Source of the DNA: Tricholoma matsutake
Lineage: Eukaryota; Basidiomycota; Agaricomycetes; Agaricales; Tricholomataceae
Assembly: GCA_026075535.2 (NCBI GenBank)
Contig: AP026541.1
Coordinates: 10,230,001-10,294,000, forward strand
Reading direction: 5' to 3'
DNA: 64,000 nt
The notes under the pieces were generated by a model that saw only the letters and a list, made by a program, of their open reading frames with translations, searched no databases and was not told the origin of the DNA. Shown one piece after another: positions 22,941 to 33,419 of this stretch (positions are counted from its first letter, which is position 1; every line of letters starts with the position of its first letter). The translations under genes were made by a program, and so were the position numbers.

Positions 22941-23429
22941 TAAGGCAAGGCAGGGGTAGGGGTATACCCTTGTGTTTTTGGGCTAAGGGTATGAGGGGTA
23001 AGGGTAGGGGTTTGGAAGTTCATACCCTTGCATACCCCTGTACCCTTACTAAGGGTACAGGGGTATGCCAGGGGTATGCTTATGTAAGAATATCATTTGA
23101 TTTTTCTAGCTACAAAGACTCATATTCAAGATTTTCATCAATTAAATTCAGATTTTGGGATTGTCCAACATGATAATGGCTTTCATATGTTAATAAGAGG
23201 TATTAATATGTGATATTAATAGTAAATACAATAGTTATCAACACTTTTCAAATGAATTTTGCTCTAAATATGTTGATTTTGTGCCAAACCATTGTACCCT
23301 TGACAAACCCTCCCATACCCTTGGCAACTCTTATATGTTTCCATACCCTTACCCCTAAGGGTAGGGTGTTCAGGGGTAGGGGTAAGGGTATGAGATTTGA
23401 CACCCAGGGGTAACCCCTGCCTTGCCCTA
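22941..23429. mobile_element. hAT-type MITE, copy 2 (489 bp) inside Copia-2 pol
   Basis: Ends TAAGGCAAGGCAGGGGT and TAGGGCAAGGCAGGGGT match copy 1 at 2545-3024 almost throughout. The main difference is a few extra bases (GGGTATGAG) near position 22986. The flanking octamers TTCGGTTC and CCCAGTTC differ only at transition positions, an eroded 8-bp duplication. Confidence 0.82.
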
Positions 23430-23437
23430 CCCAGTTC

Positions 23438-23658
23438 CATCGGTGCAGATAGGGGATGTCCATTGGATTGACCAAATTGGGACACAATTTTGTCAATTAA
23501 TGCTGTTTGCGATAGAGCGACAGTTTGACGTATCCTGTCCCAAGTGATTGCAATACCAATGACAAACCGTGCTGTTCCCAGATCTGAAATTGTCCAGACT
23601 TTTCGCATTTGGTCTTTGAACCATTCATTCTCTTCTTTCTGACTAGCAATGGACAGGT
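23438..23658 (-). pseudogene. Copia-2 pol, RT segment between MITE and gypsy
   Basis: The readable peptide includes KVWTISDLGTARFVIGIAIT and LIDKIVSQFGQ. It matches the same stretch of Copia-1 RT and links 31321-31810 with 22211-22940 once insertions are removed. Confidence 0.8.
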
Positions 23659-24402
23659 TGTTACGATTTGTTATCTGGACCCGCAAGACCGGGCACTTCA
23701 TTTTTCTGTTCGACTCGACTCACTTCCGACGGGAGACACCTTGATGCATGGTGACTCCATGCACCCGAATCCACTCCCACACACACCGTGGTACGACAAC
23801 CCCTTTACATGAGGTCCGTGATGTCGGACCCTCACGATCGACATGCTGCGCCGTAGCATGTCCTTGACATCAGATCTGTGACATCGGATGCCTCATGCTA
23901 GGCATGAGGCTTATCTCTTATTGTTCTCTGATATGCTGCGCCGCAGCACTCCTTGACATCGGATGCCTCATGCGAGGCATGAGGCCTATTCTTTCTATTG
24001 TTCTTGTCTATATTTACCTGATAAGCATCTCACCTTCCGATTGGACAATAGATAGTCCTGGAACAGTATATAAGCCATAGCTACACTCTGTGTATTCTCC
24101 AGCTTGACCTAATTCAAACAGCGGTCTTAGACTCAACCAGAACACTCGACAGCCTAGGAAGCCCCTAGCTGTGATAACTCGAACTCGACAGTTGGAAAGC
24201 CTCCAACTGTGACACACAAACCGAGGGTCTACTCAGAAAGCCTCTGAGTACAGATAGCTGTAACGACTTGAGGAAGTACCCAAGTGAAGGCCAGAAGCCC
24301 GATACACTAGGAAAGCCTCCTAGTGCGATACCGATATAGTTGGAAAGCCTCCAACTGCAATATACGAAGCCAAGGCTGAGTTAAAGACCTATAGTCTTAA
24401 CA
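23659..24402 (+). repeat. Gypsy 5' LTR
   Basis: 744 bp, TGTTACG...TTAACA. It contains short inverted units such as GCCTCATGCTAGGCATGAGGC and stem-like CTAGGAAAGCCTCCTAG runs. By eye it differs from the 3' LTR at roughly 15-20 positions, mainly transitions. Confidence 0.92.
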
Positions 24403-24686
24403 AAAGGTCAAGCTGATCTACAAAGTCCACCTACCTAGGTGCAGACACAACGTCTTTCAGACAAAGCCCAGACAGACCTCCAACCAGAGCATCATCATCA
24501 GGAAGAACCCCGTGGTATAGATACCAGGGTCGACTAGTACGATACTCAGAACCAGCACAGAAGTGGTTCTCAAGGAGAACCAGTGACAAAGAACCCCGAT
24601 ACCTCGACAAAGAGGATTTTAGACCCTTCGATAAAGAAGAAACCCCAGAACAAGATCCATTCTCCCTATCCAACAACAATGCCAAC

Positions 24687-25538
24687 ATGTCTACCAAACC
24701 CACCGCATCTACCAAGGAGATTAGAATCCGAACCCCCTCTGACTTCACAGGGGACCAAACAAGAACTGCAAAGTTCTTACAAGAAGTAAAACTCTATTTG
24801 AGAGTGAACCACGGAATCTATGACACCGATGAAAAGAAAATCATCTTCGCATTGTCATTTATGAACGGAGGAACCGCCGCGCCCTGGGCACAGACATGGG
24901 CAGAGAAGGAAGACCTAGGAACATGGTTGACCTTCGAAGTGGTGCTCAAAACGGCATTCACACCGATTGACGAAGCTGGCAGAGCCAGGACAGACATGAA
25001 AACATTGAAGCAGGGACAGGACCTGGAGGACTACATAGCGCAGTTCCGAATCCTGTGAGAGAAGGCGGGAATCAATGATGACACCGCCCTCATTGAGCTC
25101 TTCATGGATGGGCTGAACCCAAGACTCCTCGAGAGAGTCTTTAACATGGAAACAATCCCCACCACGTTAGAAGGGATGATCAACGCCGCCTCCAAGTATG
25201 ACGGACAATGGAGAAGAGCAAGGGCCATAGCTGGGAAGGCACAAGAGGCCTTAGCAAGGAAGCTGCCCAACTCCAAATCAAAGGAAGGTCCACTCGAGAT
25301 TAACCAACTCTCCAATCAAGAGAGGATCGAGCATATAAAGAAGGGATTATGCTTTGTGTGCCACCAACCAGGACACAGAGCAACCAAACATAAGAAAGGG
25401 GAGACAAGGACCGAGGACCGGCCTTTCCCAAAGAACAAAGGCAGAGAAGCCTACTCGAAGATCCGAGCAATCATGAAAGAACTCGACGAAGAAGGAAAGG
25501 AGAAAGCTCTCGCCTTAATAGGGGACGAGGGTTTTTAA
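24687..25538 (+). pseudogene. Gypsy gag, one in-frame TGA
   Basis: A Ty3/gypsy-type Gag of about 283 codons starts at ATG 24687. The frame stays open except for a TGA at about 25056, where a Trp codon is expected (FRIL-stop-EKAG). A Gag core with MDGLNPRLLERVF is followed by a basic region and one zinc knuckle, CFVCHQPGHRATKH. The knuckle's fourth ligand is His instead of the usual Cys. The normal stop TAA (25536-25538) overlaps a slippery heptamer for pol. Confidence 0.85.
25529..25535 (+). promoter_or_regulatory. Candidate -1 ribosomal frameshift site, gag to pol
   Basis: In the gag frame the sequence reads G GGT TTT then TAA. This fits the canonical X XXY YYZ slippery heptamer, and pol is in the -1 frame directly downstream. 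Whether it works was not tested. A downstream pseudoknot was not identified. Confidence 0.55.
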
Positions 25539-25555
25539 AGAGGTGGCCTGCCTTA

Positions 25556-28500
25556 ATGCAAACTCTTGTCTGCTCTGTATTACTAGCCACTTTGAAGAAT
25601 CAATCTATGCGTTTAGATATCAAAGTGCTAGGAGCAGGCAGGGGGAAAGCCATCGAAACCGAAGCCCTACTCGACTCAGGAGCAGGAGGAATATTCATGA
25701 GCCACAAATTCGCAAAAAGCGGCAGATTCGAGCTACACCCCCTGGAAAGGACAATCAGGGTCAAGAATGTAGATGGAACCCCAAACAAGAAAGGGGAGAT
25801 CTCCCACTACACCAAAGGATTCTTAACGATCAACGGAAGATCGTTCCTGACAACCTTCCTCATTGCAGGATTAGGGAAAGAATCAGTTATCCTGGGTCTG
25901 CCATGGCTCAGAAGAATCAACCCAGTGATTGACTGGAGAATTGGAACCTTCCAATTCCGAACGACCAACTGAACCCACCCAGAATTCTCATTTGGGAAAG
26001 GGAAAACCCTCATCGGAAGGGTGCAAACAGAGAAATCTGACGACAAACCTCTGGCTTGGCACCGGAGAACAGTCAAAGAAGAAGGGAAGCCCTTCAAAGA
26101 AATGACAAGAGAGGAGAAACGGGCATGGGCACAAAAGATGGTCGCCCAAGCAAAAGAAAAGATGGGCCTCAAGACAGAGGTGAAAGAAGAAGAGCGACTT
26201 ACATGGCGCCACATAGCCACTAAAGAACTAGAAAAGCTCGCCCTCGAAAAGAAACAGAGGAACGAGGAACGGCTAACAAAATGCCGGAAAATTGCCAATA
26301 AAGCAAGGCAGATGGGAGAAGCCCTTTGGACTAAGCTGGGAAAGAACACAATACCCACCGAAACAAGAAAGGCAACCATCAAAGAAGTAGAAGATGAAGA
26401 GATTGTGGTCACGACTCTTCAAGATGCAGAGCCCATTGGGCCACAAGATGAAGAAGACACTGGGAAGGAAAACCCAGCACAGGCAAACCACGAACAGGCA
26501 ACAGAACAGACAATGGAACAACCGAAAGAGACACCCAAACTAAAGATCGAAGACAACGAGCTACTGGTCGCCTACATCTGAGGAGAACCCATCATTGGAA
26601 TATTCAAACCAGCTAGGACACCGCTGACAGAGGAATATGATGAGCCAAGATACGGATATTCTCAGACGATGAAGACAATCTCTCGGATTGTAAAGGCAAA
26701 AGGATCACCGCGATATGCTTATGGACAAAATATCTGGATTAGGGCAAAGACATCGGTCTCTCAACACCTGACACACAAGAAGGAAGGAGACCCCGAACAG
26801 AAGACCCTAGATGAACTACTCCCTGAACAGTACAAGGAGTACCAACGGATATTTGAAAAGGAAGCATTGGAATGATTCCCAGAATCAAGACCCTGGGATC
26901 ATGCGATCGAACTGAAACCAGACTTTGTAGCAAAGGATTGCAGGGTTTACCCATTGTTGCCGGCAGAACAGAAGAAACTCGACGAGTTTCTTGATGAAAG
27001 CCTGCAGAAAGGATACATCCGACCATCGAAATCACCCATGGCGTTGCCATTCTTCTTTGTTGCGAAGAAGGACTCGGATGCGCTACGACCCTGCCAAGAT
27101 TACAGGTACTTGAATAACGGAACGATCAAGAACACCTACCCGCTGCCGCTTGTAGGAGACCTGTTGGACAAACTGAGAGGGGCAAAATGGTTTATGAAAT
27201 TGGACATCCGATGGGGATATCACAACGTCAGGATCAAAGACGGAGATCAATGGAAAGCAGCCTTCAAAATGAACAGGGGGCTGTTTGAGCCAACAGTGAT
27301 GTTCTTTGGATTATGCAACTCACCGGCGACCTTCCAGGCAATGATGAACGAGATATTCCGCGACATGATTGGAGAAGGATGGCTCGTGATTTACATGGAC
27401 GACATCCTGATATTCTCCAAGGATCAGAACAAACACCAGGAAAGGACAAAGAGGGTGCTGCAAAGACTGGCAGAAAACGACTTATACCTGAAACCAGAGA
27501 AATGCAAATTCGACATCCACGAAGTGGAATTCTTGGGTCTGATCATCCGACCCAATGAAATTGCCATGGACAACATGAAACTGGCAGGTATACAGGATTG
27601 GCCAACCCCGACAAACGTAAAGGCAGTCAGATCTTTCCTGGGATTTGGAAACTTCTACAGGAAGTTTATTGGACATTTTGCGGAGACAAGCAGACTGCTT
27701 AATGAGCTGACAAAGAAGGACAAAATGTTCAACTGGACAACCGAATGTGAACAGGCCTTTCAGACGCTGAAAAGGAAATTCGCAGAAGCACCGGTACTGC
27801 TGATGCCAGACCCGACAAAGCCATTCACGATCAAATCTGATGCCTCAAAACATGCGACAGGAGGAGTGCTGAGACAAAGGGATACGAATGGAGACTGGCA
27901 TCTGTGCGGATACATATTGCATGCACTGACACCAACGGAACGGAACTACGAGATATATGACAGGGAACTTCTGGCGATAGTACGATCGCTGGAAACTTGG
28001 AGACACTACTTGCTGGGTTCAGAACACCCGGTAGTAATCCTCTCGGATCACAAGAACCTAATGTACTTCCAGACGGCACAGAAACTGAACAGACAACAGG
28101 CAAGATGGAGCTTATTCCTATCGGAATTCAACTTGCAACTCGTCCATGTACCTGGATCTCAGATGGTACAGAGCGATGCACTATCATGGAGAGCGGACCA
28201 TATACCGGAAGACAACGATAATGAAGACATCACAATGCTGCCAGAAACAGTATTTGTGAAATTCATTGACACAGAAATGCATGATCTACTTGCAGGTAGT
28301 ATCATGAAAGACGATCTGGTAAAAAGCGCAATTGAGGCGCTAAAGACAAAAGGAACGCCACCGATCAAATCGGCATTGGAAGATTGGAAAATAGAAGACG
28401 GCCTTCTATTCTTCCGAGACAGGTGCTACATCCCGGACAACGGAGATCTACGGAGGAAGCTGGTGCAAAAATACCACGAAGGAGCAACCAGCGGACACCC

Positions 28501-29716
28501 GGGACAATGGCAGACAACGGAAATGATCAGGAGAGACTACTGGTGGCCAGGAATGATGACATACATCAAGAACTATGTCACTGGATGTGCCACATGCCAG
28601 CAAATGAAGGTCAATACCCACCCGACAACACCCCCACTGCAACCGATCAAATCCGAAGCGACAAGACCATTCACGATGGTGACAACAGATTTCATAACCG
28701 ACCTACCGGAGTCCGATGGTTATGATACACTCATGGTCGTGGTAGACCATGGGCTTACAAAGGGGGTAATTTTTATCCCTTGCAGGAAAACTGTGGATGC
28801 ACTGGGAGCGGCCACCCTCTACCTAGACAACGTCTACAAACGATTCAGCCTCCTGGACAAGATCATCTCTGACAGAGACCCACGATTTGCCTCGCAGCTG
28901 TTCCAGGAGCTAGGAAGATTGCTTGGAATCAAGCTAGCGATGAGTACGGCATACCACCCCCAGACCGATGGAGAGACAGAATGGGTGAACCAAGAAGTAG
29001 AAGTGTACCTGCAGATCTTCTGCTTGAACAACCAGGAGAATTGGAAACACCTCCTCCTGACCGCGGAATTCATGCACAACCAGAGGACACACTCAGTACA
29101 GAGGAACTCCCCATTCTACCTCATGATGGGCTATGAGCCCAAGGCGATCCCCCTCCCCTACCTAAAGACAAACATACTGGCCATAGAAAAGCGACTTGTC
29201 ACACTGCAACGGGCCCGAGACGAAGCAAAGGCAACACATGAGTTAGCCAGACAGATGATGGTGGAAAGGACAACAAGACACTTCACCCCATTCAAAGAAG
29301 GAGACAGAGTGTGGCTAGAGGCGAAGAACCTCAGAACGACTCATGCAACAAAGAAGCTCGCACCGAAAAGAGAAGGACCATTCACCATCGAAAAGGTCCT
29401 GAGCCCACTCTCCTACCAACTGAAGTTGCCAGAACAGTGGAAAATACACCCAGTGTTCCATGTGGCACTCCTTTCCCCATATAAAGAAACCGAGACACAT
29501 GGACTGAACTTCCCAGAACCACCGCCCGACCTGATAGAAGGCGAATCGGAGTATGAAGTGGAAGCGATCATCAGACACAAGAAGAAAGGAAAGACCATGC
29601 ACTTCCTAGTGAAGTGGGTCAGATATCCGACCTTGGAGAACTCGTGGGAGCCCGAGGGAGACCTGAAACATGCCAAGACAATCCTAGGGGCATATAAACA
29701 GCGACGACAGCTGTAG
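25556..29716 (+). pseudogene. Gypsy pol with chromodomain, three in-frame TGA codons
   Basis: One frame runs from about 25.54 to 29716, broken only by TGA at about 25970, 26579 and 26873. At least two sit where Trp (TGG) or Arg (CGA) is expected. Domains in order: aspartic protease (LLDSGAGGIFMSHKF), a charged linker, reverse transcriptase (LDIRWGYHNVRI, then YMDDILIFS), RNase H (YDRELLAIV), integrase zinc region (CATCQQMK) and catalytic core (TTDFITDLP, SDRDPRF, AYHPQTDGETEW), and a C-terminal chromodomain (FLVKWVRYPTLENSWEPE). The chromodomain marks chromoviruses and usually guides integration to heterochromatin. RT to chromodomain is open without a stop from 26954. Confidence 0.93.
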
Positions 29717-29772
29717 AACCCCCAAGACCAAGACACCCACCGAACTAATCACAGAAAACTCCCCACCTATCC

Positions 29773-30440
29773 ATGGCAGAACAGACACCCATAATACCCC
29801 CCAAACGATGATTCACCAAACAATTCTTATGAAACCCAGCAAATGCTGAAACCCTCCGCACCCACCTCGCCCATGACCCCTCAAAATACCACCTTGCAAG
29901 AATGTGTTTCTACTACCGAAGCACGATTGATCGAATGAAACACAACCTGGAAGAAGCGATGAACGACGCTGACACCCTCGGAATTGAACAAGTGATCCAA
30001 GACATGGCTATGCCATGGTCAGACAGACAGAAGGCGGTTGAAAGAAACCCTCACACCCCCATAGATCAAAACAGACAACAACTGACCTTGCCCTCGCCTT
30101 ACAACGGGCAGAAAAACAAAAACAAACCACAAACCGCCTCTGGAAACGCCTCCCCCTCTACGAGCAACCAGACGACCCAACCTTTAGAGATCATCGACCT
30201 CATGACACCCGAACCCGAACCATGGTCGACCCAGCCACCTTGGTCCCCTCCCCACATGAGAAACGCCAGATGCTTCATCTGCCACCAGATTGGGCACTTT
30301 GGCCTGATCTGCCAAAAACATATCTGCAAGCACTGCAAGCAATGAGGCCCCGGACATTACAGCCCCGACTGCCCAATGAGGCAGCAGAAAGAACAAGAGG
30401 AAGAGCAAAGAACGAGAGGAAGAGCAGAGGCGATGGGATT
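29773..30440 (+). pseudogene. Extra 3' ORF of the gypsy element, two zinc knuckles
   Basis: Downstream of pol an ATG at 29773 opens a frame that runs about 220 codons, with TGA at about 29809, 29830 and 30343. Its N-terminal half is helical and charged (FYYRSTIDRMKHNLEEAM). The middle is Pro/Ser/Thr/Gln-rich. The C-terminal part has CFICHQIGHFGLIC, a CX2CX4HX4C knuckle, and a second CKHC...GHYSPDC knuckle. A Glu/Arg-rich tail follows, where a frameshift probably hides a few more codons to about 30516. It resembles a nucleocapsid protein, but the element already has one in gag. Function unknown. Confidence 0.6.
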
Positions 30441-30553
30441 TCCTTGAATCGGGGTACAATAATTTTGACGACGACGCAATGGGAAATATGACCGGAGAAC
30501 CATGCGGGAGAACCTAGGGGGGAGCAGATAGTAATTTGAAGTCAGTGACTTCA

Positions 30554-30571
30554 AAGATAGAAGAGAGGTGA
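30554..30571 (+). promoter_or_regulatory. Gypsy polypurine tract
   Basis: AAGATAGAAGAGAGGTGA abuts the 3' LTR and is almost entirely purine, as expected for the plus-strand primer. Confidence 0.65.
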
Positions 30572-31315
30572 TGTTACGATTTTTTATCTGGACCCGCAAG
30601 ACCGGGCACTTCATTTTTCTGTTCGACTTGACTCACTTCCGATGGGAGACACCTTGATGCATGGTGACTCCATGCACCCGAATCCACTCCCACACACACC
30701 GTGGTACGACAACCCCTTTACATGAGGTCCATGACGTCGGACCCTCACGATCGACATGCTGCGCCGTAGCATGTCCTTGACATCAGATCCGTGACATCGG
30801 ATGCCTCATGCTAGGCATGAGGCTTATCTCTTATTGTTCTCTGATATGCTGCGCCGCAGCACTCCTTGACATTGGACCCCTCATGCGAGGCATGAGGCCT
30901 ATTCTTTCTATTGTTCTTATCTATATTTACCTGATAAGCATCTCACCTTCCGATTGGACAATAGATAGTCCTGGAACAGTATATAAGCTGTAGCTACACT
31001 CTGTGTATTCTCCAGCTTGACCTAATTCAAACAACAGTCTTAGACTCAACCAGAACACTCGACAGCCTAGGAAGCCCCTAGCTGTGATAACTCGAACTCG
31101 ACAGTTGGAAAGCCTCCAACTGTGACACACAAACCAATGGTCTACTCAGAAAGCCTCTGAGTACAGATAGCCGTAACGACTTGAGGAAGTACCCAAGTGA
31201 AGGCCAGAAGCCCGATACACTAGGAAAGCCTCCTAGTGCGATACCGATATAGTTGGAAAGCCTCCAACTGCGATATACAAAGCCAAGGCTGAGTTAAAGA
31301 CCTATAGTCTTAACA
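30572..31315 (+). repeat. Gypsy 3' LTR
   Basis: 744 bp, same length and ends as the left copy. The small number of differences indicates a fairly recent insertion compared with Copia-1 and Copia-2. Confidence 0.92.
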
Positions 31316-31320
31316 CAGAT

Positions 31321-31810
31321 AGTCATCAACATGGACCGCCGCTACAATAATACCTGTGTTAGCCTTACAATAGTAGATGCATGATTTGCATGAGAGTCTC
31401 ATAAAACCCCAAGAAATCATCTGTGTGTTCAGTGTTTGATTCCAGATGTGTCCACTCTGTTTCATACTGTAAATCCTCACTGTAACTCCCATACCCAATC
31501 TTCTTTCCCAACTTCTACAAAACCAGCCGGTTGTTCCATATACTGAACCTCATCAGCCGGTAAGAGTCCATAGAGAAACACAGTTTTGACATCAATTTGT
31601 TGCATGTCCCAGCCAAGCGAGGTGGCAATGTGCAGGAGAATCCACCAAGATTCCATGCATGCAGTAGGTGAGGTAGTTTTTGTGTAATCTTTGCCGTAAA
31701 TCTGTTCGAACCCTTTGAAAACAAGGTGTACCTTCCAATGCACTGGAGTGCCATCCTCATTTCATTGGATGTGAAAGACTGGGCAACCCTTACATATGCG
31801 GCGCCCCTGT
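31321..31810 (-). pseudogene. Copia-2 pol, RT N-terminal segment
   Basis: It encodes NVPQG(R), then FKGFEQIYGKDYTKT, then QQIDVKTVFLYGLLPADE (RT), then AAVHVDDYL carrying the catalytic DD. A frameshift lies near 31490. It lies between element C and the gypsy element and aligns to Copia-1 at about 6100-6580. Confidence 0.8.
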
Positions 31811-32374
31811 GGTACGTTCAGTGTATCAAGGTTCAGTTCATAGGACCAAAGACCAAACTGGACCAAACCACGGTCCATGCTTCGGTTCAGTCCATTTTTC
31901 TGAAAAAGTGAGTACCCGAAACTGTTGGTTCAGTTAACGGTTAAGCTGTTTTGAAAATGTTTGAAAACTGTTGTAAAACTGGTCTAAACCAGTTACAACC
32001 GGTCTTTGTACAGTTGAATTATATACTCTATAGGACACTAAACTAACATAAGATTTACAATACATAATTACATTAACTACAAGGGGAGATGGCATGAGAA
32101 TGGGTGGGGTTTATATATGTTACTGTAGTTGTACATGTTTGTTCACAGTAATTGAATGCATTGATGTGTTTGTTTGTGTCACATGTTGAAGCATTGACGT
32201 GTTTGTTTATGTCACACATTGATGCATTGACACATTTGTTTGCATCACACATTGACATGTGTGTGTGTGTTTACAACCACCACCCTCGTTGACCCATGCT
32301 CCCATGCTACCCTCCGTCTGCACTCACCACCAACGACATGCACACCATGACCCAAACAAACAAACACAAGTCAG

Positions 32375-32474
32375 GGGGCCTGAATGACGCTAGTCGTCAA
32401 TTGGGCCAGTGTAAGTCTTTCATATTATTATTTGTTGAGTTGTTTCTTTTACTAACTAAATGTTTTTCTTTTAG
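32375..32474 (+). other. Hairpin plus intron-like block of element C
   Basis: The hairpin GGGGGCCTGAATGACG...CGTCAATTGGGCC is followed at 32411 by GTAAGT, then TACTAACTA, a pyrimidine tract and TTTTAG at 32474. The length is 64 nt with consensus donor, branch and acceptor. The bases after it (GTTCTTGCATCTTGA) match those after the block in element A. Splicing is not proven. Confidence 0.6.
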
Positions 32475-32694
32475 GTTCTTGCATCTTGACTATGACATCG
32501 CCCACCCTCCAAATGACACACACAAGCCCTGCGCCACCACTGCGAGCCTCTGCTCGCAGGGTGGCAATGGGCCCTTTTCTGTCCAGTGACAACCACCACC
32601 ACCAATGCCACATCACAGCACCACCACCCCACCTGCGAGCCACTGCTTGTAGGGAGGTATGGAGGTGCTGACGATGATGACCAGGAGGGATGAT

Positions 32695-33045
32695 GAATGA
32701 GGGGGAACAACAAATGACAGGGAACAACAAATGACGGGGAACAACAAATGACAGGGAACAACAAATGACGGGGAATGACAAATGACAGGGAACAACAAAT
32801 GACGGGGAACAACAAATGACAGGGAATGACAAATGATGGGAATGACAAACAATGGGAACAACAAGTGATGGGCAGGACAAATGAGGGGAATGACAAACAA
32901 TGGGGAATGACCAACAATGGAGAACGACCAATGGCGGGGAACCACGATCGGCGGGGAACGACCAAGGATGGGGAACAATGAACAATAGGGAACAATGAAC
33001 AACAGGGAACAACAAACAATGGGGAACAACAAACAACAGGGAAGG
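32695..33045. repeat. Tandem repeat inside element C
   Basis: Roughly 16-17-bp units of the form GGGAACAACAAATGACA/G repeat across most of this span, with drift to GGGGAATGACAAACAAT at the right. The long minus-strand open frame over it is a by-product of the repeat and not a gene. Confidence 0.75.
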
Positions 33046-33419
33046 ATGAACGAATGGCAGCAGGACCCCACCCTTGCTACAAACGCAAGACAGTGGGGCT
33101 ATTTCTTTTCTTTTTCTTTTTCTTTTTCAAATTTTCATTCCATATGTAGTTACACTGCACCGCTGCGAGCAACTGCTCGCAGGGTGTTTATGTATTTATT
33201 TATTTTGTATACATAAAGTTAGTTGTGCCACAAAAATGGGGGGAAAACCGGTCAAAACCGGTTTTTTGGACCGTAACCGAACCAATAGGACCAGTTCTAA
33301 TTGGTTCGGTTACGGTCCAACTGACTTGGGGTGCTGGTCCAGACTGGTTACGGTTATGGTTAACCCTCTTAGAGGTCAAAAAACCAGACCGGACCGAACC
33401 TTAAAACACTAGATATGTT

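Larger units (their letters stand above)
23659..31315 (+). mobile_element. Ty3/gypsy chromovirus-type retrotransposon, nearly full length
   Basis: Both LTRs are 744 bp (TGTTACGATT...TCTTAACA). The flanking pentamers are CAGGT (23654-23658) and CAGAT (31316-31320), one transition apart. Gag, protease, RT, RNase H, integrase and a C-terminal chromodomain are in standard Ty3/gypsy order. An additional ORF lies after pol. It is inserted in Copia-2 RT. Disabling changes are few and almost all TGA, so it is much younger than Copia-1. I could not identify a standard tRNA primer site after the left LTR. Confidence 0.95.
31819..33411 (+). mobile_element. Non-autonomous hAT-like element C, inside Copia-2
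   Basis: The ends CAGTGTATCAAGGTTC and TAGTGTTTTAAGGTTC (right end, complement) fit the hAT pattern. Flanking octamers GGTACGTT and GATATGTT differ by two transitions. Comparison with Copia-1 pol supports a clean insertion into one codon stretch. At 1593 bp it matches the stripped length of element A and aligns with it. It holds a GGGCC hairpin, an intron-like block, a tandem repeat, three GAGCARYTGCTC-type palindromes (32541-32558, about 32634-32652, 33163-33182), a CCCCAC/GTGGGG hairpin near 33070, and a long subterminal foldback (about 33262-33320) with GGACCGTAACCGAACCAA arms. Confidence 0.85.

Noticed and set aside
22901..23496. Open frames within and across the hAT MITE (also at 2608-3118)
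   Set aside because: The same frames occur in both MITE copies simply because the copies are nearly identical. The core is AT-rich and non-coding.
32452..33071. Three overlapping minus-strand frames of 150-194 codons in element C
   Set aside because: All three frames are open because of the tandem repeat and contain only Cys/Pro/Ser/His repeats. They lie within a non-autonomous element.
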